Shown here one piece after another: positions 1-8,679 of a stretch of DNA of 64,000 nucleotides (the first letter of the stretch is position 1; each line of letters opens with the position of its first letter). The notes under the pieces are model-generated. The model saw nothing but the letters and a program-made list of their open reading frames with translations. It did not search any database and was not told where the DNA came from. The stretch is from Deltaproteobacteria bacterium (lineage in GTDB: Bacteria > Desulfobacterota > Desulfobulbia > Desulfobulbales > JAGXFP01). Made by a program: the position numbers and the translations under genes. The stretch is from assembly GCA_020056965.1 (NCBI GenBank), contig JAGVGT010000024.1:62001-126000 (forward strand), read 5' to 3'.

Positions 1-192
1 ATCCCGGAAACAAGAAGTGTTGCCCCTGTAACCCCCAGTAACTGCGAAAATCTACCTCTTTTATTCCCCTTAACTTTCATCTTGTTTTCCCCCCAAGGAA
101 GCAATTATGTAAATGGTTAAGTGGTGACTCTGACTAAAAAACATCCGCATGTTACCGTGTTTGGTGTGCATATGTCAACACTGAAATTGTAA

Positions 193-1359
193 TTATTCGG
201 TAAATCTCCGAGGTATTTTCAGAAACTTTCGAGCAAATTTTTTGGAGGGGGAAATCTCCTCCGGTTGTTTGTTAATAACCAAATATCCTTTTTCTCCAAT
301 CCGTCTGGCCATCAATGCCGCCATAAGATGGTAAGTAAGCACAAGTACTCCCCCGCCTAGGATACCGCCGGGGATGCCGATAATGACCAAGATAATAGTC
401 ATTATCCATGTGAATAGATAGCCCAAGATTTCGATGATTCCTAGATATGGATTGGCGAGGTAGATATTGCCGGTTCCCGGCAAAACCAGGGACTTTTTCA
501 TCGCGACCTTGGCCGATTTGTAGGGGGTCTGGCAGTGTGGGCAGGAAATCATTTTTTCTGGTACCGGCTGGTAGCAAGCGGGACATAGTTGTGAAGGGGC
601 TTGGTACTCTTGGACGCCGGCGTGAAGCTGCTCACGTTGCGTCCGGATAAAATTATCCAGGCCGGCTCCCAGGCGGCGGTTGACAGTAGTGAAGTCCCAA
701 TTGCGACCTGAATCAGTGGTGACGATCAACGAACTGCCGTAGAAACCTCGGGATACACGGGCAATGTCATCGTAGGGGATTTGAAATACGAAGCGGGTTG
801 GGCGAGAGAGATGGTAATCGAGGTTAATGAAAATCAGGCGACGATTGGTGCAAATCAGGGCGTAGTAGTTTAAAGGCCAAGTCAGTAGGCCGTTTGCGTA
901 GGGGATTTCGAAAGGGAAATAGGCAATGCCGCTGGCGATCCGGCAGACTAATTCGTCTCTTTGCAGAATACTTTCGCTCAAAAGGGGAGCGGTGGCAGTA
1001 ATCAGTTTGGCCAGCAAGCGGTTTAAACTGGTCTGGTGGTGATTTTTGTCGCCAGGCATGAATATTTCAGCCAGGAGAAACTTCTCCAGTGGTAGCCCTT
1101 GTAGCTCGGGGAAGGCGTCGAGAATTGCAGCGGTCGGCTCGCTGCCGTTCGGCAGGTTTGTTGCAGGAGAAGGTTGTGATGCTGCGGACTTTTCGTTGGT
1201 CGTCCCTGGGGCGCCTAGTTCCTGGACCGGTCGCTCATCCGCTGCCTCCAGTAAGAAGCGTTTACCGCATTTTTTGCAGTGTGCCGCCGAGTTGGGAGGA
1301 AGCTCAATATCTTCGGGAAGGCGATGCTGGTGGTGACAGTGGGGGCAGGCGACAATCAT
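193..1359 (-). CDS. Zinc-ribbon membrane protein with PH-like middle region, function unknown
   Basis: About 388 aa. The N-terminus is an MJ0042-type zinc ribbon (CPHC near residue 5, CKKCG about 25 residues later). A hydrophilic linker follows, then a central region rich in beta-type segments that resembles bacterial PH-like domains, then a second zinc ribbon (CPAC...CPHC) around residue 265, and finally a hydrophobic stretch with two to three membrane segments and a basic tail. I chose the ATG at 1359 over the track start at 1428 because the zinc ribbon begins there and the longer start would run into metF. It lies just downstream of metF on the same strand. The paired zinc ribbons suggest a membrane-bound adaptor, but that is inference; no catalytic motif was seen. 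Confidence 0.75.
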   Translation of the reverse strand: MIVACPHCHHQHRLPEDIELPPNSAAHCKKCGKRFLLEAADERPVQELGAPGTTNEKSAASQPSPATNLPNGSEPTAAILDAFPELQGLPLEKFLLAEIFMPGDKNHHQTSLNRLLAKLITATAPLLSESILQRDELVCRIASGIAYFPFEIPYANGLLTWPLNYYALICTNRRLIFINLDYHLSRPTRFVFQIPYDDIARVSRGFYGSSLIVTTDSGRNWDFTTVNRRLGAGLDNFIRTQREQLHAGVQEYQAPSQLCPACYQPVPEKMISCPHCQTPYKSAKVAMKKSLVLPGTGNIYLANPYLGIIEILGYLFTWIMTIILVIIGIPGGILGGGVLVLTYHLMAALMARRIGEKGYLVINKQPEEISPSKKFARKFLKIPRRFTE

Positions 1360-1384
1360 GGCTATAGGGGCTGATTGGGAGTGG

Positions 1385-2275
1385 TCAGGGAATAAGCTGG
1401 GTTGAACAAGTGACCCCCAGTGCATCATAAATTTTGAGGGTGGCCCGGGAGGAATTCAGGGTGTAGAAATGAATGCCCCTGACCTTGTGATCAAGTAGGT
1501 CGCGGACCTGTTCCGTGGCCCAGTGAATACCGACATTTTCAACGAAATCGTCGTCCCTGGCTCGAGCCACCGCTTTAAGCAGACGGGCCGGCAACCTGGC
1601 CCCGCCGGCCAGTTCGGCCATGCGGGTCATACCCTGGCGGGTTGTGATGGGCATGATCCCGGCCAGAATCGGCACGCGGATTCCGGCCAGTTCACACCGT
1701 TCACAGAAGTCGTAGAAATCCCGGTTGTCAAAAAAAAGTTGGGTGACGATATAGTCTGCCCCGGCATCCACCTTGGCCTTAAGAAAGTCGATTTCGGCCA
1801 GCCGGTTCGGCGTCTCCGGGTGTCCCTCAGGAAAACCGGCCACCCCCACGCACATCCCCGGGAACAGCTCCTTGATGAAGGCGACCAAATCGGCAGCATG
1901 TGGAAAGCCGCCCGTTGGTACTGTCTGGTCGCAGTTGGTGCGCGGTTGGTCGCCGCGCAGGGCCAGAATGTTCATCACCCCGGAATTTTGATATTTGGAA
2001 AGTATGCCCCTGATGTCGTCTCGGGAAGAACCCACGCAGGTCAAGTGGGAGACCACGGTAAGATCGGTTTCCTGGCGGAGGCGGGCAATCAATTCATGGG
2101 TGCGGTCTCGGGTGGAGCCGCCGGCGCCATAGGTGACACTTACGTAAGACGGGTGCAGCGGGATCAAATCCTTGATGCTGCAAAACAGGTTCTCCCAAGC
2201 CTCCGGGGTTTTCGGCGGGAAAAATTCGAAACTGAAGGAGGTTTTAGCCGAGGCCAGGATATCCTTGACTAGCAT
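1385..2275 (-). CDS. metF: 5,10-methylenetetrahydrofolate reductase
   Basis: Cytosolic flavoenzyme that reduces 5,10-methylene-THF to 5-methyl-THF, feeding methionine synthesis or, in anaerobes, one-carbon pathways. Starting at the internal methionine before VKDILAS gives 296 aa, the usual bacterial MetF length; the track start at 2341 adds 22 residues with no family counterpart. Family signatures are visible: FEFFPPK near the N-terminus (FAD/folate pocket, catalytic Glu), SVTYGAGGSTR, HLTCVG, LRGD and a C-terminal half with IPILAGIMPI. It is transcribed ahead of the zinc-ribbon gene. No SAM or cobalamin riboswitch was recognised in the 140 bases upstream. Confidence 0.96.
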   Translation of the reverse strand: MLVKDILASAKTSFSFEFFPPKTPEAWENLFCSIKDLIPLHPSYVSVTYGAGGSTRDRTHELIARLRQETDLTVVSHLTCVGSSRDDIRGILSKYQNSGVMNILALRGDQPRTNCDQTVPTGGFPHAADLVAFIKELFPGMCVGVAGFPEGHPETPNRLAEIDFLKAKVDAGADYIVTQLFFDNRDFYDFCERCELAGIRVPILAGIMPITTRQGMTRMAELAGGARLPARLLKAVARARDDDFVENVGIHWATEQVRDLLDHKVRGIHFYTLNSSRATLKIYDALGVTCSTQLIP

Positions 2276-2417
2276 GAGCGGCTCCGTGTGCTGCGCTGGT
2301 GATATATTTATGGTTAAGGTCGGGAATTTCGATGGTGTCACAAATCGTCAAAATTTAAGAAACCGATAATAATAGGCCGTCGGGTGGTTGGCAAGTGTTC
2401 TTACCGGAGTCTTTGGC

Positions 2418-5400
2418 TCAGGGGGCTACCTTGGTCAAGGGGGAGAAGATCGCCAGCGGCATTTTGAAGGTGTTGACAATCAAGTTAACGATACCTTCGC
2501 CGATGGCCTCAGGCGGCAGCAGGGAAACGTTGGGGTCGCGCAAATCGCCTTTCAGACCGACAGGAATAGAGATGAGGGCCTGGTCCTTGCCGCCGGCCAC
2601 CGTTCCGATCAGAGGCAGGTTGGTGATGATGGCGTCGATGCTTTTCAAGGGGGCTACCATGATGATCAAATCGGCTTGGCCGCTTTGCAGATCGATTTTT
2701 CCCTGTCCGAAGAGGTTGAGGCCCTTTCCCTTGACCACGGCCTTTTCGATCAGCAGTTGGTTGTTTTTGATCCGGCTTTCGACCTCCAGGCTGGAATAGG
2801 CAAAGCCGTCATCGCCCAGTTGTGGCAGTTTCTGGGAGGTGAATAGATCGGTCAGGTTCACAACGCTGAAGACCTTGGCTAAAAAACCCAGTCGGCGAAT
2901 GAAACCATTTTCGGAGTACAACGTTATTTTGCCGTCCTGCCAATTCTGGCTGGTGCCTTGCAGGCTGCCGTCCAGATGCAGAGGCCCTTCAATTAGGGTA
3001 TTACTGAAGCCAAAACAGGGGATGACTTCCTGGAGCAACGGCGGCGTGGCGCTGTCGGTGAAGAAGTTCAGCGAGTTCTCGCCCTGATCGGGGGCAGAAT
3101 AGATGGTTCCAGAGATATCAACTCCGCAGACCTTTGACGAGCGCAGATCCAGGGAATAACCACCCGAGGGCAGCAGGGTCATGAACCCCCGTGCTGGTGC
3201 CACGATGAAGCTGCTACCCGGGCTTCCCGGCTTGCTTAGATTCGCCGGTTCGGAGGTCGTGCCGGGTTCGAAGCGTTCGATCTTAAACTGGAGAGTGCCG
3301 CGACTCGGCCATTTCTTGCCGGCCTCGGTTGAATCAACCGGTTCAGTCAATTTGCCGATTCCTTTGGTCATTCCCTCCACGGTGGTTCGGGCCAGCAGAT
3401 CGGCGGTCAGGTTGAGTTTGAAATCAAGTTGATTGGCGGCAGGATTGATCGTGCCGTTGATTTCTATTCCACTACTGTCACGAGAACTGATCAAGGCTTT
3501 TTCGATGGTCAGGGTGCCATCTTCCTGACCACGCAGGTTCAGGTCGTTAAGAATGATCGGAGTGGCTGCATCGCCGATGGACCATTCCAGCCCCCTGGTT
3601 TTGAGCCAGCCTTGAAGATTCTTGCCGCCCGGACGCAGGGGCAGTTGGAGGGCAAAATCTCCCTCCAGGCGCTGGGCGTGAATGATGTTGGTCGAGAGCA
3701 GTTTAAGGACGGAGTCTGCTTCGACAACGCCCTGCCAATTTAATGAAATTCGATTCGGCGCTGACTTCGGGTAATCCAGGGCCAGTTTGCCGCGCTCAGG
3801 AGAAGCGGAGATCACCAGCTCCCGGAGGGTGAAACGTTCAGGGGTGTCGACCAGGTCGAGCCTGACGGATGGGGCGTCGCTACCGCCTGAGCCGGCCTTG
3901 ATGGTGCCGTTCACGGAAGTATTTCTTTCGTCCCAGTCGATGCGGAGTTTTTCGACAGTACAGGGAATTTTGGGGAAGTAAGGTTCGGGAATCCAACCCT
4001 TTTCCTTTATCCAACCGGCAAGATTGCCCATGATTGTACCGCTCAAGGTGGTTTGCCCGCGCCATCTCTCAAAGCGATTATGCCGAAAGCTGCCCCCGAT
4101 AGTCAGGGGTTGTTCGCTGAAATTAAGCCGGCTTTCGCCCAGGTCGATTTTTTCTTGGCTGATGAAGGCGTCGGCGGCTTCGGCCAAAAAGGGCTGGGGC
4201 AGGAGAGGGCTGGTCCAGCGGGAGCCTCTGGTGGTCAGATACCCGCTGTAGCGCCAGCTTTCAGGTGAATCCAGAAGCCCAGCGAATTCCGCCTTTTTCA
4301 ACTCCAGGGTGCCTTCGGCGCTGCTGATCGCCTTTTGCAGGGCGGGGGGCAGGGCCTTTTTGGTCGTCAATTCCTTGAGTAGGGGAGCTAGGGCCAAAGA
4401 GGCGTTGAGGTTAGCAAGTTTCAGTTGTACCGGCCCCTGCCAGCCAACTTCTCCAGTTGATTCATGAATCTGATTGGGTCCCCAGTTACCTTTAACGTTG
4501 CGCCAGGAAACCCGGTCAGGATAAACCGCCAGAGTTCCTTTGCTGATACTGAAGGGCCAGGACACCCGGTCATATTCGCCGCTGGCCTCCATGCTGTCAA
4601 CCCGCACCGTCACGGCCGGGTTGTGCAGGGAGTCGCCAATCTTCAAATGTCCTTGGGCTCTGCCTCGGCAGCGGTGAAACCGGCGGACCTCGCCCTGAAA
4701 GCCTTGGTGTTTGACCTCGTCGAGCAGGACTTGGGGAAGGTCGGCCAGGTCGGCCTTGAGATCCAGATCGAGTCGGAAGTCATTTTTCCGCTCCAGTAGA
4801 TCCAGGTAGAGGTTGCAGTTGCTGCCGGTGCTGTTGCCCAGACGGGCCCGTAATTTGGCGCCGGACAGGTAGCCGTTGCTGATTTCGATGGGTCCGCCTG
4901 CCTCCGTGAGATCAAGTTTGGTGCCGGGGGGGTGGATCTCGGCCCGGTCCACGTCAACCTTGATGCGCATCTTTTCCAGGTGCTGGAAGTCCTCCAGGTG
5001 TCCCTGAAAATAGTAGCTGGCGCTGTTGGCGGTACCGCCTCTGACTATATCGCAAACCAGCTGCGCAACCTGGTGGTCGCCGAAGAGTTCCAGGATCCTC
5101 TGGCGGATGGCGCTGACGTCAAGGTCCTGGCCGTTGAGGTCGATCAGCCAGGTTTTGTCTGGCCCCGTTGTTCCATCCGAATGGAGAGGTTGCGTGAGGT
5201 TCTGGGTGACCGCGATCCGGCCGTTTAAAATGGCGGCGGGATTTTTGAGTTGGAATTTGGCAATGGCGATGGATAAGGCCTGCGAGGTTTTATCGATGGT
5301 GCAGGAAAATTCTCCGCAGTCGAGTAATGATTTTTCCGGAGAGCGCGGCAGGAGAAAACAGGGAAAATCGCCTTCCATCTGGATCCGATATTGCTCTAAA

Positions 5401-6098
5401 CCCTGACCGTTGATGTTTCCCAGCAGGGACAGCCCTGAAATTTTCGGTCGCAGTCGGCCACCCAGAAAATCCGGGATGAGATTACCCAGATCCAGTCCGG
5501 TAACCTCGTAATCCAGCTGGTAGCTTTGCTCTCCGGTTTTGTAGTTGCCTTTGACCTCCAACTCCGAAAAAAGAGCAGAGGTACAGGTGACTTTCAGGTC
5601 GCAGCGGTCGGGGGTGAGGCGCAGTCGGGAGTTGATGCCGTTGACCATCAGCGGCGAATGGGTTGAACCTTTGGCAAAGGGAGGGGCGGCGATCAGGGCG
5701 GATCCCTCGACGATACTGACGTTGAGGTGCGGCAGGCGAAGTGGTGATTCGGAGTTTTCGGTTGGCCAGGCGGTGACCGCAATTTTCGGCCTGACCAATT
5801 TTAGTTCACCCAAGTCGAACTGCTGCTGCAGCAGGGAAGTCCAGCGGGGGTATATCCTGGTTTCCGGAATAGCAACAGTAATCCCGCCCCGGGTAATGGT
5901 GATGTCGTTTAAGGAAAAATGCGGGACAGGAAACCAGTCCCATTTCAGGTGGCTGGCCTCTACCTGCCAGCCGGTGGCGGCCGAGACCCTGGCGGCAACC
6001 TGGGCGCGGACCGGACGAAAATCAAGGAGCCTGGGAAGGTGATAAATCAGAAGCCCCAGGGTACAGAGTATGGTCAGGAAGACGATGAGTTTCTTCAT
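2418..6098 (-). CDS. AsmA/YhdP-family envelope protein (DUF3971/AsmA-like C-terminal)
   Basis: About 1,226 aa. One N-terminal membrane anchor (MKKLIVFLTILCTLGLLIYH) is followed by a very long periplasmic chain of alternating beta-type segments, as in the AsmA/TamB/YhdP superfamily of bridge-like proteins that carry phospholipids between inner and outer membrane. Near the N-terminus the phrase ATGWQVEASHLKWDWFPVPH matches the conserved opening of AsmA proteins. The C-terminal 200 residues (LHLDGSLQG, GQGKIDLQSGQADLIIMVAPL) match the AsmA-like C-terminal domain. The start at 6098 places the anchor at residue 1; the track start at 6209 adds an unlikely basic leader. It stands alone on its strand, divergent from the lpxB pair. 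Confidence 0.85.
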   Translation of the reverse strand: MKKLIVFLTILCTLGLLIYHLPRLLDFRPVRAQVAARVSAATGWQVEASHLKWDWFPVPHFSLNDITITRGGITVAIPETRIYPRWTSLLQQQFDLGELKLVRPKIAVTAWPTENSESPLRLPHLNVSIVEGSALIAAPPFAKGSTHSPLMVNGINSRLRLTPDRCDLKVTCTSALFSELEVKGNYKTGEQSYQLDYEVTGLDLGNLIPDFLGGRLRPKISGLSLLGNINGQGLEQYRIQMEGDFPCFLLPRSPEKSLLDCGEFSCTIDKTSQALSIAIAKFQLKNPAAILNGRIAVTQNLTQPLHSDGTTGPDKTWLIDLNGQDLDVSAIRQRILELFGDHQVAQLVCDIVRGGTANSASYYFQGHLEDFQHLEKMRIKVDVDRAEIHPPGTKLDLTEAGGPIEISNGYLSGAKLRARLGNSTGSNCNLYLDLLERKNDFRLDLDLKADLADLPQVLLDEVKHQGFQGEVRRFHRCRGRAQGHLKIGDSLHNPAVTVRVDSMEASGEYDRVSWPFSISKGTLAVYPDRVSWRNVKGNWGPNQIHESTGEVGWQGPVQLKLANLNASLALAPLLKELTTKKALPPALQKAISSAEGTLELKKAEFAGLLDSPESWRYSGYLTTRGSRWTSPLLPQPFLAEAADAFISQEKIDLGESRLNFSEQPLTIGGSFRHNRFERWRGQTTLSGTIMGNLAGWIKEKGWIPEPYFPKIPCTVEKLRIDWDERNTSVNGTIKAGSGGSDAPSVRLDLVDTPERFTLRELVISASPERGKLALDYPKSAPNRISLNWQGVVEADSVLKLLSTNIIHAQRLEGDFALQLPLRPGGKNLQGWLKTRGLEWSIGDAATPIILNDLNLRGQEDGTLTIEKALISSRDSSGIEINGTINPAANQLDFKLNLTADLLARTTVEGMTKGIGKLTEPVDSTEAGKKWPSRGTLQFKIERFEPGTTSEPANLSKPGSPGSSFIVAPARGFMTLLPSGGYSLDLRSSKVCGVDISGTIYSAPDQGENSLNFFTDSATPPLLQEVIPCFGFSNTLIEGPLHLDGSLQGTSQNWQDGKITLYSENGFIRRLGFLAKVFSVVNLTDLFTSQKLPQLGDDGFAYSSLEVESRIKNNQLLIEKAVVKGKGLNLFGQGKIDLQSGQADLIIMVAPLKSIDAIITNLPLIGTVAGGKDQALISIPVGLKGDLRDPNVSLLPPEAIGEGIVNLIVNTFKMPLAIFSPLTKVAP

Positions 6099-6395
6099 TT
6101 CGACAGGTTGCCCACGCTGCCCGGCATGCTGCGGGAAGGGACGAGAAGCGCAGTGCGGGCGGCGCCCCGGAAGTTTAGGTGCTGATTGATGTGCTGCTGA
6201 TAATAGCATGGCAAACGCTAATCACAACAGGATAATTGGCATCGGCGGCGGCAAGTGTCCTGCTGCGGGATCGCTGTGTCGGGTCTGAGAAACAGCTTGT
6301 CCGTTGCGCTTTTTTTTCGTAACCTTCAAAGTTCTTCGGGCGGTAATGCGTTCGAGTGTTCAGCAAAATTTTGAAAGATCTCTCGGGAGTGATTG

Positions 6396-7364
6396 ATGGA
6401 CAAAACCAGAATCGGGGTGATCGGGGTCGGTTATCTTGGCAAGTTCCATGCCCAGAAGTACGCGGCCATGGCCGATGTTGAACTGGTGGGGGTGGCCGAT
6501 GCCTCCGCCAAGGCCGCCCGGCAGGTGGCGGAGGCCACCGGTTGCCGAGCCTTCGAGGATTATCAGCAACTGCTGGCCGAGATTGAGGCGGTCTCGGTGG
6601 TGGTGCCCACCAGCTTCCATCACCAGGTGGCAGGGGAGTGTCTCCGGGCCGGCTGCGATGTCATGCTGGAAAAACCCATGACGGTCACGGTGGCCGAAGC
6701 CGACGAGTTGATCGAGCTGGCTGGTGCCGGCCAGCGGATTCTCCAGATCGGCCATCTGGAGCGTTTCAATCCGGCGATTCTGGCCATGGAAGAGCACCTT
6801 ACCACCCCGCTGTTCATCGAATCGCACCGGATCCACGTTTTCAAGAACCGGGCCCTGGATGTTGATGTGGTGCTTGACCTGATGATCCACGATATCGACA
6901 TTATCCTGAATATCGTTAAATCCCCTCTGGTGACCATCCACACCGTCGGATTGCCGGTGGTCACTCAGACCACCGATATTGCCAACGCCAGGTTGATTTT
7001 TGCCAACGGTTGCACCGCTAATGTCACGGTCAGCCGCATTTCCCGGGAGAATCTCCGGCGGATCCGGATCTTCCAGCCCGGCTCCTTTATCTCGGTGGAC
7101 TACGGCAAGAAGGAGTTGACTGTGATCCGGCAACTGGCGGGCACCGATGCCGACGGTATGCCCCGGCAGGAGATTGTCAATTCCTGCTATGTCGAGCAGG
7201 ATGCCCTGGCCCTGGAGCTGGCTGACTTCGTCAGCAACGTCCGCCAGCGTTCCCGGCCCCGAGTGGCCGGAGAGGATGGTCGGCAGGCCCTGAAAATCGC
7301 CACCGAGATCATTGCCCAGATCCGTGCGCATGCCGAAAAATATCGGGCGCAACTGGGGATCTGA
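6396..7364 (+). CDS. Gfo/Idh/MocA-family sugar dehydrogenase next to lpxB
   Basis: About 322 aa, NAD(P)-dependent oxidoreductase. The Rossmann motif GVIGVGYLGKFHA opens the protein and the family EKP motif (VMLEKPM) sits near residue 95, followed by the C-terminal alpha/beta domain with DLMIHDID (substrate-site His/Asp). The ATG at 6396 has GGGAG six bases upstream, better than the TTG one codon earlier. Its stop is followed directly by the lpxB GTG, so the two are almost certainly co-transcribed. In several bacteria a Gfo/Idh/MocA enzyme beside lpx genes oxidises UDP-GlcNAc for 3-amino-sugar lipid A (GnnA). That role is possible here but no GnnB aminotransferase is in view. Confidence 0.88.
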   Translation: MDKTRIGVIGVGYLGKFHAQKYAAMADVELVGVADASAKAARQVAEATGCRAFEDYQQLLAEIEAVSVVVPTSFHHQVAGECLRAGCDVMLEKPMTVTVAEADELIELAGAGQRILQIGHLERFNPAILAMEEHLTTPLFIESHRIHVFKNRALDVDVVLDLMIHDIDIILNIVKSPLVTIHTVGLPVVTQTTDIANARLIFANGCTANVTVSRISRENLRRIRIFQPGSFISVDYGKKELTVIRQLAGTDADGMPRQEIVNSCYVEQDALALELADFVSNVRQRSRPRVAGEDGRQALKIATEIIAQIRAHAEKYRAQLGI

Positions 7365-8528
7365 GTGGTGACCAACCGCAGCGGGACCAAGGCGCCCCGT
7401 ATCATGATCATTACCGGCGAGGCTTCCGGGGACATGCACGGAGCTAACCTGATCCGGGCCATGCAGGAGGAGGCGCCTGGTTTGCGGGTCTGCGGGATGG
7501 GCGGTCCTGAGCTGCGCTCTTGCGGCATGGAAGTCCTTTACGATGCGGCCCGGCTTTCGGTGGTGGGGTTGCTGGAGGTCTTCAACCACCTGGGCGATAT
7601 TCGGGCCGCCATGGCCGTTCTGGAGGCGCGTTTGGCCAGTGAGCGTCCTGATCTGCTGATCTTGATCGATCTGCCCGATTTCAACTTGATGATGGCCAAG
7701 CGGGCTAAAAGGCTGGGCGTGCCGGTCTTTTACTATATTAGTCCCCAGGTTTGGGCCTGGCGGAGCGGCCGGGTCAGGAAGATCAAACGGCTGGTCGATC
7801 GGATGGCGGTGATCCTGCCCTTTGAGCAAGAATTTTACCGCCAGAGGGGTATGGAGGTCGATTTTGTCGGTCACCCCTTGCTGGATACGGTCAAGACCAC
7901 TAAATCCCGCCGCGAGTTTCTGGCCCGCTTGGGTATCGAGCCTGGTTCCCGGCCGGTGCTGGGGATTCTGCCCGGTAGCAGGGTCGGCGAGGTGCGGACC
8001 ATGTTGCCGATCTTTCTGGCGGCAGCGCGACTGCTGGCGGCGGAGTTCGGCCCGCCGGTCTGTCTCCTGCCGGTGGCGGCGGCTCTGGACGACAGGCTTC
8101 TGGCGGAAAGCGGTCTGGCGGAAAGCGGCCTTGAGGTCCACACCCTTCGGGAGGATCGTTACGACCTGATGGCGGCCTGCAACGCGGTCATGGCTGCCTC
8201 CGGCACGGTTACCTTGGAACTGGCAATTCTTGGGGTGCCCATGGTGGTGGCCTACCGGGTCTCACCCATCACGTATTTCCTGGGCCGGTGGCTGATTAAG
8301 GTGAAATATGCCTCCCTGGTTAATCTGGTGGCCGGAGAAAAGATTGTGCCGGAGTTGATGCAACGCGAGGCCACCCCGGAAAATATCAGCCAGGCTCTGC
8401 GTTCGCTGCTTGGTGATACCGGCGCCGCCGAACGGATGAAGGAAGGACTGGCCCGGGTGGTCCGGCAACTTGGCGGCCCCGGGGCCTCACGGCGGGCGGC
8501 GCAGGTCGCCCTGCAGCTTAAAAGGTGA
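7365..8528 (+). CDS. lpxB: Lipid-A-disaccharide synthase
   Basis: 387 aa (E. coli LpxB has 382). This glycosyltransferase family 19 enzyme joins UDP-2,3-diacylglucosamine to lipid X, releasing UDP, on the cytosolic face of the inner membrane. Diagnostic stretches are ITGEASGDMHGANL at the N-terminus, GMGGPEL, LIDLPDFN, YYISPQVWAWR near the middle, VGHPLLD, LPGSR and AASGTVTLELA. It begins with GTG (7365) immediately after the stop of the Gfo/Idh/MocA gene, so translational coupling is likely. A second GTG follows directly and could also be used. Confidence 0.96.
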   Translation: MVTNRSGTKAPRIMIITGEASGDMHGANLIRAMQEEAPGLRVCGMGGPELRSCGMEVLYDAARLSVVGLLEVFNHLGDIRAAMAVLEARLASERPDLLILIDLPDFNLMMAKRAKRLGVPVFYYISPQVWAWRSGRVRKIKRLVDRMAVILPFEQEFYRQRGMEVDFVGHPLLDTVKTTKSRREFLARLGIEPGSRPVLGILPGSRVGEVRTMLPIFLAAARLLAAEFGPPVCLLPVAAALDDRLLAESGLAESGLEVHTLREDRYDLMAACNAVMAASGTVTLELAILGVPMVVAYRVSPITYFLGRWLIKVKYASLVNLVAGEKIVPELMQREATPENISQALRSLLGDTGAAERMKEGLARVVRQLGGPGASRRAAQVALQLKR

Positions 8529-8596
8529 CAGTTAATTGAACAAGGGTTCCCGGAAGTGGCGGCTGTTAAGGTCATAGCGCCGGGCCATCCTTGTCG

Positions 8597-8625
8597 TTGA
8601 CACCTTCATCGGTAATAGTTAATAG
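8597..8625 (+). promoter_or_regulatory. Possible sigma-70 type promoter ahead of the envelope cluster
   Basis: A perfect TTGACA at 8597-8602 is followed after 17 bases by TAATAG, a weak -10 box, about 55 bases before the GTG of the OmpA-domain gene. The 150-base gap after lpxB is the only sizeable one before the envelope cluster, so a promoter here is reasonable. The poor -10 keeps confidence low. Confidence 0.3.
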
Positions 8626-8679
8626 TGAAAAGTTGAGATTTGCATAATCAAGACCTTTATCGTTTCTCAAGGGATAAGA

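Noticed and set aside
6360-8141. 593-aa minus-strand ORF opposite the Gfo/Idh/MocA and lpxB genes
   Set aside because: Composition is Gln/Asp/His-rich and low in structure, typical of an antisense shadow in G+C-rich DNA; both plus-strand genes are well-known families.
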